64,000 nucleotides of DNA from Anaeramoeba flamelloides (taxonomy: Eukaryota; Metamonada; Anaeramoebidae). The notes beneath the pieces are model-generated. The model was not told where the DNA came from. It made no database searches and worked only from the letters and a program-made list of their open reading frames with translations. The stretch covers positions 8,804,001 to 8,868,000 of the forward strand of contig JANTQA010000047.1 of the NCBI GenBank assembly GCA_027625915.1. The letters run 5' to 3'. Positions 34,818 through 44,328 of this stretch are shown piece after piece. The position numbers and the translations under genes are program-made. Every line of letters begins with the position of its first letter. Within the stretch, counting starts at the first letter, position 1.

Positions 34818-36377
34818 ATGGGAGCCAATTGTCCAAAATTAGAAAAATCAGAAGACGTAAGTTATCAATTTCTTTTTAATCAAAAAGAAGCAAACGAACA
34901 AGAAGCATTTTCACTTTTTCAAAGGCTACACCAAACCACTGAAAGTACCCAACAAAACGAAGGGTGCAAGTGTGAAAAAGCAAATATAGAAAAGAAAAAT
35001 GAAAAAAAAAACGACTCTCTCAAAAAACAAGAAATTAAAGACGACTTAAGTTCAACAGATGAGGAGGAAAATGAAAAAGAACCAGAACCAGAATCGGAAG
35101 AAGAAGAAATTATTGAAAATGTTTTAGTTAATGAAAATATTGTTGGTGAACAATCAGGAAGAATTGAAAGTGACGAAAAAGAATTAGAAGAAAAAATTGT
35201 CATTAATGAAAATATTGATGGTGAGAAATCTGGAAAAATACCAAGTGACAATGAATCCGAAAATGAAAACGAAGAAAATAAATCAAATTCTGAAAGTGAC
35301 AATGACAATGATGATGATGATTATGATGAATGGAAAAATTTCAAAGGATGGTCTGACTTATCAGAAAAAGAAGAAAAATCTGAGTCTGAAAAGGAAGAAG
35401 AGAAAGAAGAAGAAAAAAAACAATCAGAAGAAGTAATTCTTGAAAATGTTTTAGTTAATGAAAATATTGTTGGTGAACAATCAGGAAGAATTGAAAGTGA
35501 CGAAAAAGAATTAGAAGAAAAAATTGTCATTAATGAAAATATTGATGGTGAGAAATCTGGAAAAATACCAAGTGACGATGAATCCGAAAATGAAAACAAA
35601 GAAAATAAATCAAATTCTGAAAGTGACAATGACAATGATGATGATGATTATGATGAATGGAAAAATTTCAAAGGATGGTCTGACTTATCAGAAAAAGAAG
35701 AAAAATCTGAGTCTGAAAAGGAAGAAGAGAAAGAAGAAGAAAAAAAAGAAGAAAAAGAAGAATCTGCAAAAGAAGAAGAGGAAGAAGAGGAAGAAGAGGA
35801 AGAAGAGGAAGAAGAGGAAGAAGAGAAAGAAGAAAAAGAAGAAGACAATAAAAATTTAAAAATATACGAATCTGAATCTCCAAAAAATTCTGAAAAGATC
35901 TCCAAAAAGGAATCTAAAAGTAAATCAAGCTCGGATGAAAAGAATTTTGAACAAGAGCCAATGTGGTCCTCCGAGGAAGACAGCGAATCTTCTGAAAGTG
36001 AAGAGGATTTAAATGATGAGTGGATCATTAACCGAAGATTATTAAGTAAAATTCGAAATATGAAAGATCAAGAGATTAAAAGTTTGTATAGAAGATCTAT
36101 TAATCGAAAAAACAAGGATGAAAGTGAAATCAGGTTTACACTCAAATCTGACGCCTATCGAAAAAAAAACGAAATTTCTTCGGATAAAATTGTCCCTCGT
36201 TTTTTTATTGATACACTGAAAAACATGATCTTTAGTGTCGATGAAAAATTTGTCAAGATGGAATACCAATTGTTCTCCGACGCTATCCAAAATATTTTAC
36301 AAAATGTTACAGAAAAAGTTCAAAATTACAGTGACAGATTAAAGAATGAACTTAAAATTAATCTTTTTAATGAGTAA
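34818..36377 (+). CDS. Acidic Glu/Ser-rich protein with internal tandem duplication
   Basis: 519 residues, intronless, with the start ATG preceded by AAACATAA. Family not recognised. Residues about 90-330 are two copies of a 109-residue unit (VLVNENIVGEQSGRI, VINENIDGEKSGKI, DDDDYDEWKNFKGWSDLS). A poly-Glu tract follows (around residues 310-340) and then Ser/Asp/Glu clusters with many CK2-type S-x-x-E/D sites. Only the ends look globular: the N-terminus MGANCPKLEKSED, and about 110 C-terminal residues with IVPRFFIDTLKNMIF and FVKMEYQLFSDAIQNILQNV, probably helical. Acidic tracts of this kind are common in nuclear chaperone-like and scaffold proteins, but no function can be assigned. Confidence 0.8.
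   Translation: MGANCPKLEKSEDVSYQFLFNQKEANEQEAFSLFQRLHQTTESTQQNEGCKCEKANIEKKNEKKNDSLKKQEIKDDLSSTDEEENEKEPEPESEEEEIIENVLVNENIVGEQSGRIESDEKELEEKIVINENIDGEKSGKIPSDNESENENEENKSNSESDNDNDDDDYDEWKNFKGWSDLSEKEEKSESEKEEEKEEEKKQSEEVILENVLVNENIVGEQSGRIESDEKELEEKIVINENIDGEKSGKIPSDDESENENKENKSNSESDNDNDDDDYDEWKNFKGWSDLSEKEEKSESEKEEEKEEEKKEEKEESAKEEEEEEEEEEEEEEEEEEKEEKEEDNKNLKIYESESPKNSEKISKKESKSKSSSDEKNFEQEPMWSSEEDSESSESEEDLNDEWIINRRLLSKIRNMKDQEIKSLYRRSINRKNKDESEIRFTLKSDAYRKKNEISSDKIVPRFFIDTLKNMIFSVDEKFVKMEYQLFSDAIQNILQNVTEKVQNYSDRLKNELKINLFNE
35114..35767 (+). repeat. Two tandem 327-bp coding units
   Basis: Unit 1 35114-35440, unit 2 35441-35767, period 327 bp (109 codons, frame kept). The copies differ at only a few positions, mainly at the edges and in the AAT/GAT and GAA/AAA codons near 35250-35270 and 35577-35600, so the duplication is recent. 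Confidence 0.95.
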
Positions 36378-36392
36378 GAAACCTAATTTGAA

Positions 36393-36480
36393 TTTTCTTT
36401 TCTTTTCTTTTTTTCTTTTCTTTTCTTTTCTTTTCTTTTCTTTTCTTTTCTTTTCTTTTCTTTTCTTTTCTTTTCTTTTT
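36393..36480. repeat. (CTTTT)n microsatellite
   Basis: About 17 pentamers with one interruption, just after the acidic-protein stop codon. Confidence 0.95.
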
Positions 36481-36580
36481 AATAATAGAGTAATTTTAAA
36501 AAAGAGTACCAAAAAAACTTTTCAAAACTATCTGTAAAATAAGTCGATAAAACGTCAATAAACCCTTTCATTTTCGGAAC

Positions 36581-38115
36581 TTCAGGGACTAGTCTCTATT
36601 AAATTTTTTTTAGGTAAATTTAATAGAGATTTATAATTTTTTTTGCCAATTACTTAGATTTCAAATCAAAGTGACAAACTTCTTTGTATAGTAATGAAAT
36701 CTCGATAAATTACATTCATTAAATTTAGTTATTGTTTTTATAGAAATAAAAATTTTTTCCTTTTTTTTACTTTTTTGAAAGTTGCTTTTTTTCAACTTTT
36801 TGCAAAAATACAAAAAATAAAAAAAAATATGAGCAAGAAAGCAAAACCTTGTTGTGTTTGTGGTAGACATACAAAAAATAATTTGAAAAATAAACTTGAA
36901 AAGCTTTTTTTTTGGATTTGCATGAAAAACAGTTTGATTCGAAAAAAATATACAATAAGGTATATCCAAAAAAGTGTGGCATTTTTTTTTACATTTTATA
37001 AAAAATAATCTTTTTTAGTTCTGGTAATCATTAATCAACTATACCAAATTAAGTTTAATATTTATACCGATTGAACCAACCACTTATGTATTTATTTCAA
37101 AACATGTTACTTGAAATATTCCCAAAAAATGAAAAAAAAAATAGTACTTTTTTTGGTTAAAGTAATGTACGACCAATTTCAATAAAAAACCGGAAATATG
37201 GAAAGAGTAAAAATGATTTTTTAAACACGAAAACACAGTTATATGTTTTTAATTATATTGTAATTTTTTTGAGATTATACAAGTTATGAAAATGATTTTT
37301 TCTATCAAAAAGAAAATAATAAACACCAATTTTCACCATAAAAAAATATCAGATAAAATCGAGATCAGAAATTTTAATATATTTTATTTATGCAATACAA
37401 TACTAAGAAACAAATTGAATTATTATCAAGAATCTATAAATGGTGGTTAATGATTTTATATATTTAAATCCTTTTTTGAAGAATGGGTTACATAAATATA
37501 TTTTAAAATAAATTTCCCCCACTTTCTTGGAAATAGCTTATATGTTTTACTCAAAATAAAAGATTTTCTTTCTTTTCCTTGTACCATTCTTTTTTTTTCA
37601 TGAATCTACTTTTTGAGTTTACACTCTTTTGTTTTTGTTGAATTTGAAGTTTTTTTAAGTATTCCCAAATTACCATTCTAACAGTTTTTGTCAGAGTCAA
37701 AAAAAAAAAAAAGAAAAGAAAAGAAATAAGAACTATTTTTGATAAAAGTAATTATTGATAAAACAAATTGAGTTCTTTATAGAGTCAAGTTGGATGAACA
37801 GAAGTGAAAGGGAAAATATTCACTAGTTTTCAATTATTTTTTCGTTTTTCAAAATGAGAATAAATATTAATTTTGAGAAAATAATTAAATCCTAAATTAA
37901 TCAAAAAATTCTCATCCTTTAAAGATATTTTTTAAAAACAAAATTTTAAAATACACTTTTTTTGACTAATTGTAAAATTTTTTTGAAAAAACAAGAACTA
38001 AAAGTTCTAACATTGAAAAAACCTGTTTTTTTATCAATTTTAAACATATTTCTAGATAAGGATTCCTTATTTAGTAATTGGTCAAAAAAAAAATTAATAG
38101 AGACTAGTTCCTGAA
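36581..38115. mobile_element. 1,535-bp inverted-repeat transposon-like element
   Basis: Ends TTCAGGGACTAGTCTCTATT and the reverse complement of the right end TTCAGGAACTAGTCTCTATT agree at 19 of 20. Sub-terminal sequence on both sides matches the two halves of the 180-bp MITE at 45712-45891, so that MITE looks like an internal-deletion derivative. A second inverted-repeat element (36955-37542) is nested inside. A short frame with CCVCGRHT at about 36840-36960 could be a transposase scrap but is not assignable. Confidence 0.75.
36955..37542. mobile_element. 588-bp inverted-repeat element nested in another
   Basis: Left ATAAGGTATATCCAAAAAAG and right reverse complement ATAAGCTATTTCCAAGAAAG are inverted ends with about 22 of 26 positions matching overall. 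The interior matches 20150-20560. Lone ends of the same family lie at 6963-6991 and 22064-22090. Confidence 0.7.
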
Positions 38116-38264
38116 TGGAAAATTATTTTTTTAATCTCACTTTTTCAAAACTACTCTACAACCCACATTTTTATTTTGAAAAAATTGTGTTTTTTCGAAC
38201 CTTTTCCATTTATTATAATTATCATCACAAAAAAAAAAATAATCTTCAATAATGCAAACCATAG

Positions 38265-38703
38265 TGAAAATTTTGGAAAAGAATTTCTTGATCTTGTATT
38301 GGTCAATAAATACCATAAAATCTATCCTGAGAAACAAATGGAATGGGAATCAGATAAATTAATGAATGAAATGAAAAAACAATCAAAATGGATCACCAAT
38401 GAAACCTTAAGTGAACTCAAAATTTTCTTTCAAAAAACAATGCATTTCTTTTTAGATATTTTAATTAATCATGAAGCTATCACGTTTGCTTATCTTGAAA
38501 AAGATTCAACCTTTGACGAAGAATCTTGTATTAATATTGAAGAAGACCTCGATGATCTTGATGATTATGAAGACGAATCTCCACAATTTGTACAATTATT
38601 CCCAATCATATACAGAGATGACAAAATTTTTCAAAGAGGAATTGTTGTATTTATAGACCCAGATGTTGAAGAGGGTATTCTCGAAGATAGAGATGAAGAT
38701 TAA
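38265..38703 (+). CDS. Hypothetical acidic protein, 5' end uncertain
   Basis: The frame is open from before 38176, but coding-like composition begins at a good acceptor (ACCATAG) at 38264, giving ENFGKEFLDLVLVNKYHKIY onward. The first in-frame ATG is at 38338 (121 codons). The body is helical (LSELKIFFQKTMHFFLDIL) with an acidic middle (EEDLDDLDDYEDE) and an acidic C-terminus (EEGILEDRDED). Family not recognised. The repeat element ending at 38115 lies just upstream, so an earlier exon may have been separated or lost. It could be a real short gene or a truncated one. Confidence 0.5.
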
Positions 38704-40123
38704 ATTTTTAAAATAATATTTGACAAATATACGTTGACTAGTTTTCATTTAAAGTCGTGACAAATCAATCTTTTAATATAGTTCTATGCACATGCTCTTA
38801 TTATTTCACAATAGTTTCAAAATCTTTTCATGACTTTAGGATGCTAATTATTAATTTTGACTTTTTCAAAACTAAATAAATAGTTAAAAAATTTTTTTAA
38901 TTATTTGTTTCTGATTTTTTCAAGCCAACCATTTAAAAAAAAAAATTGTCAAAAATCTTGATTTAATTGTAAAACATTAAATTACGTAAATGCATTTTAT
39001 AATATTCGTACTCTTTCAAGTTATCTAATAAATGTGAGAAGAAAAGGGTTTAAAATGTTTGATTGATTTCTGTTTCTTTTTTAATGTCGGCTATTGATTA
39101 GATATTCTGAAAAAAAATAAAATAAAATACTAATTGTATTATATTTTCTCAGAATGTAGAGCCTGGGTTTATAAGCTCAAATATTGTTACCAGAAATGTT
39201 AGAAAAAATATTTTGGTTTATTTGATGGTAAAATTTAATTCAATTATTTTAGTAAAAATAGTTTATTTATTTCACAATTTCCTTCTATATTAATTAGATT
39301 ATTGACATACTTAATAGTTTTTATTTTAGAGAAAATTATTGAATCGACATCGATTTTTTTTGTCAATTCTTTAATAATGAACCAATTTTGATATAATTCT
39401 ATAATTGATTTTGTTATCCCAAATACTACTCGAATTATAAGAAGAAAAATGCAAGATCTATCAGCTCTTCAAAATATTAAATAAAGGGGTTTTATTGTAA
39501 AAATAATCCCATACTACAATCTAAAAAAATAACGAATAATAAGTATTATTAGAGATCTGAAATAATTCTTTTTTATATACTAATTCAATTTCATCAAGGT
39601 AGAATTCATTTTGAGTATTTTATATGACTAAAATTCAATTTTTAAATTTATTTGTCAAATTAAAAACTTTTTAAAAATCAAAGTAATTTTTGACAAATAA
39701 AAAAATCCAAAGAAACGAAATTTTCAAAGAGAGACAATACAAATGATCTCCAAAACTCAAACCCAACAACAGCTATAACAACACACCTCTTTAAATATTG
39801 TTTTAGTTTTGAAATAGTTCCAAGATAAGAGGATATATTACCTAATGAAGAAACACTAAAAATTGTAAAGTGCAGAAGAACATTTTGAGGTAAAAAAAAA
39901 CTTTCCACACTTTAATGATCAGAACTTTAAATAGAAGAAACTCACATAACCATTCTTCTCTTTATAAATATACCAAATTAATTCCAAATAGAGGAAAAAT
40001 AAATGGCAAATTTTTAATCGAGGTTGATTCATTTAATTTGTGAAAAAAATATAATTTTTTAAACAATTATTATTAAAATAATATATATTTATAAAAAAAT
40101 AAAAGAATTGTTTTTTATTAAAT
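38704..40123. other. Intergenic, no gene recognised
   Basis: AT-rich. A slightly less AT-rich patch at 39680-39960 gives a 76-codon minus frame with no family features, which I do not call. Confidence 0.5.
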
Positions 40124-40244
40124 GTATTCGGCCATACCCAATTTAATAATCCTGGACACATTCCGAACCCAGAAGATCAACGAATTGAGGGCTAAGCTAG
40201 TTAGTGAGATGGGGAACCTCTCGCGAACACTTGGTGCTGAATAC
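40124..40244 (+). rRNA. 5S ribosomal RNA
   Basis: 121 nt. The 5' and 3' ends pair exactly (GTATTC with GAATAC, helix I). Conserved landmarks: GGCCATACC near the 5' end, the loop-B/C region ACACATTCCGAACCCAGAAG, the internal promoter region GGGCTAAGCTAGTTAGTGAG (box A-like) with GATGGGGAACCTC (box C), and the closing TTGGTGCTGAATAC. It is a single gene in this window, not part of a visible tandem array. Confidence 0.96.
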
Positions 40245-40257
40245 TTTTTTTTTTTTT
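40245..40257 (+). terminator. Pol III terminator of the 5S gene
   Basis: A run of 13 T directly after the 5S 3' end. Confidence 0.9.
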
Positions 40258-41719
40258 AATTCTATAAATAAGAAACTCAAATAAAACAAATATATTTTAA
40301 AATCAAAAAAATAATCTTACATTAAAATAATTTAAAGGTGAATTATTTATCATATTTTTTTATTAATTGTTCTTGAATACTATAGGATATATTTTTTTTA
40401 TAATTTATAATTTTAGATTAGTTGCATTTTTTGTAATGGATTTTAATTATTTTGGTGTGTTAAATAGATATTGGTATGTTTTATAATTGTAAGATGAATT
40501 AAAACAATTACTGTAAAAAATTCAATAAGTTTTTTTAGCTTAAAAACAATCATTGATATTTCCTAGCATTTTCTTTTATTATAAAAGATAATTTTGATAA
40601 ACTTTTAATTCTTTAAACAATTATCCCAAACATATTATTCCATTTTGGCCTGATGGTTATACATTAAAATTCTATATCATAACTTGTTATTATGTAACTT
40701 GAAAGGGATGGACTATTGATTTTGGAAATTACCTTTTTTTACATAGTATGACTGATTGTGAAGATAAATTCCTCTTTCATTGATTTATATAATATTAACA
40801 TCTTTTGTTACTTCAAAAATATTAAAAAAAATTTATAAAAGTATCTTCTGAATATATATAATTTCTTATAAAAATATAAAAAAATCTTTTTTTAATTTTT
40901 ATAAAACTCCTAAATAATAAATAAAACAATGATTAAATTTCAAAATGTTTGACATAGTCCACCTCTAGTTATTTTTTATTGATTTGATCTAAATAATATT
41001 CAAAAATTTATCTTTTTAACATATTTTTTTTAATAATTAAATTTCTTTTTAAAAATATTCAAACATTAAAAAATGTTAATATTGAACCATCTTTTAGATC
41101 CAAATACTAATATTTTTTTCTACTCATTTGAAGAATTCACTCTCTAATTTAAAAAAAAATCTTAAAAAAAAATTTCTTCCTAAAAAATAAAGAGTTTGGA
41201 GTTGTTTGTAATTCTTGAAAAATTTAACACAAAAAAGAAAAGTTAAAAAAAAAAACTTTTAACAAATGATAAAACATTATTAGTTTGTTAATCTCTCTAT
41301 TTGTTGCTTCAAAGTAAAACCATTCGATTTATTTAATTGTTTTAAAGGTGTAGCCTAATGTAGGAATTTTAGTTTTGTATCAGTATGCTATACTTGTTTA
41401 AAATAAATCAATATATTTATTTTTTTTAATAATTAATAAAAAAATTCATTTTAACTTTGAAATTTGTTTTTTTAAAAAAAAAAAAAAAATAATAATAAAT
41501 AAAAAAATAAAAAATAATAAATAAAAAAAATATAAAAAATAATAAATAAAAATAAATGTAAAAAGTTTTGTTATTTTTCAGAGTTTTCATAAAAAAAATA
41601 AAAATAATGATGTATAAATCAATCAAATTTAAAAAATATTTTGGAATAAAAAACTAATAAAATATAAATATTTTTATATTAAATTACATAATTCAGTACA
41701 AATATGTAGAATAAATATT
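40258..41719. other. Intergenic, no gene seen
   Basis: Highly AT-rich, with long A/T and AAT-type simple stretches at 41400-41560. Confidence 0.6.
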
Positions 41720-42199
41720 TTAAGAACGGTAATTTTTTGCTTCTTGTTTAATTTCTTTAAATGAAAAAGGTTCAAATTTTATGGAACCATCAGCAACATA
41801 AAATTTACTATTAAATTCAACCCAATGTAAACGCAACGCATGTAAAAAAGCTGACAAACATTCCATAACTAAAAGAACAATAACACTTAAGACGGCCCAA
41901 ACACAAAAGCCTATGAAAATTGAAATAAATCCGATTTTTTCCATCTTAGCTGTAGTTAAAAAGATCATTTCCCAAAATACCTTTGAAAGTTGTGAATGTG
42001 CAAGACTAAGTGCCCAAAGCTAAATTATTTTTATAAAAAATAAAATATAGCAAAATAAAAAATAAAAAAAATTAATATATATATATATTTATATCATAAA
42101 TTAATCAATTTGAGATAAATCACTTTATTATATATTTTTCCATTAAATTAAAATAGATTAATACACTATTACACATTTTGAAATAAAGGTTATTAACCA

Positions 42200-42239
<40 letters not shown>

Positions 42240-44282
42240 TCGAAATTTTGCAAAAGATTTTTACAAGAAATTTTAAATTTTCAAACAACAACTTTTAACC
42301 GAATTGATATTAAAATTGTTCTTGTCGATGAAAATAAAAAAAATCAATTATCAATAAAAAATCAATTTAATGGAAAGTTCCCAAATAAAGTAGGAAATTT
42401 ATCAAAAATTGTAATAAAGCGATTATATACATTTAGTCGAGATGATCTATCAGATTTATTAAAGAAAATTTATTTCTAACATTGAGATCACTATTATAAG
42501 TTCAAAACAAACATTCAACATATTTAATAAATTTACTTTTTTTATTAGGGTTTCAAAATCAAAAATTTTTTTTGTTTTCAAATTTCTAAAATCAAATCAT
42601 AATAATTTAATAATTCGATTCCTAATAATTTGTGAAATTTGTTTTTTTTTTTGATGGTGGGTTATTAAATGGATAATGATTAAAATTAAACTTACTCTAA
42701 GATAAGAAGCAGTATTAGAAATGGAACCTAATACAAATTCGATAGTATGAATTAATTGGTGAATCATAACTTCACTAAATTGGAATTCTTCTTCATGGTC
42801 GTGATCTTGTTTTTTATTTTTGTTTTTATCATTCTCATCATTGTCGGAACTTGAAATTTCATTTAATTGATTATAGCCCATTTCTTTCCTTCTTTTTTTT
42901 GCACGGTGTCTTAAAATAAATGGTTTAGGAATTAACATCAAAGGGATTGTTAATACAAAAATTAAAATCAAGATTAATTGAATAGCGTTTTGATTCTTGA
43001 ACATTATTTGATCACTTTTCATACCCATAGGCTTTAAGAACATATTAATTAAAGTCGTAATCAAATGTATGCCACCGGTTTGCCCTTCTCTATCTGACCA
43101 ATTGACAACCCATTTATAAATAATTAAGAAGCACATATACCCAAAAAAGGACAACAAGAGTAACATTTGAGGAATAAATTCAAACCAGATGTTTAACCAT
43201 TTTTTAAAATGGATATGATTTAATAGACTTAATACACAGCCCAAGAGCATTTGACTGATACCAAGTAGCACAGATAGTTTCATTTTTAAAGAATCAGCAT
43301 ATAAGAGTTCTGTTGTTGTTCCTGCCCAGCTTGGATCAACTCCGACGGGATAAGTACATGTTTTGGTTTTGAGATCTAAGACAGTGGAATTATTTCTGGG
43401 CTCCCAACATGTTCCAAACCAATTCATTGGAACTGCAAATATTTCATTGTAAATAAATCCACAGTAGACACTAAACAATCCCATCATGAAAATAATATAT
43501 CTACCATCATAAAGGATTTTGATAATCTCATCTGTTTGTGCCTTGATTCCCAATTTTTTGGAATTCATTAAAACCCAAATTGCAAAAATAGTCAAAAGAA
43601 TACCATGTCCAAAATCTCCAAACATTACACCAAATAAAAAGGGGAAAGTAATAATTGTAAATGGGGTTGGGTTGACTTCTCGGTAATTTGCAATACCATA
43701 TGAATCGATTATTGCTTGGAACCCTTTTTGGAAATTAGTTACAGGGAAATGTGTTGGTGGAATCGAGGATTTTGGTGGGTTTTCAATTATATCAAGAATT
43801 GTTGGTATCATCGCACCACTTGTTTCCTTTCATATTTTAATATATTTATGAAATAAATAAAGAATGTAATTGAAGATTGGTAAATATAAAAGTTTTTTAG
43901 TGGAATTAATTCAGATTTATTGATTTTAAAAGAAAGAATATTACATTTTTTTTTTTTTAATTTTTTTTTAATTTTTTTTTTAATTTTTTTTTGGATTTGA
44001 GAAAAAGTTTTGATTAAATTTTCAGCAGTTTTTTTTTTTAACTTTTCTCCCTTTTTGTTTTTAATAATTAAGAATTATTCTTGTTTGAAATAAACATTAT
44101 TATAAACATTTTCCTATAATTATACCCAAGGTATATAATTAATTCATCAAAAATTCCCTTCCTTCAGAACGATCATAAAAATCCATAGATTCATTTTTTT
44201 TGATTCTTTGGATATTCACAATAAAAATGAAAGTTTAAAATTTTGCTATTGTTTAAATCTCTTTCTTGAGAAATATGGCTGT

Positions 44283-44328
<46 letters not shown>

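Noticed and set aside
34818-34840. N-myristoylation of MGANCPKL
   Set aside because: Position 6 is Pro, which does not fit the usual small/hydroxyl residue of the acylation consensus.
34919-36028. Serine-rich minus-strand frames
   Set aside because: Antisense shadows of the acidic coding repeat at 34818-36377.
36775-37008. CCVCGRHT frame as a zinc-finger gene
   Set aside because: Inside a transposon-like element, overlaps its nested insert and has too little sequence to assign.
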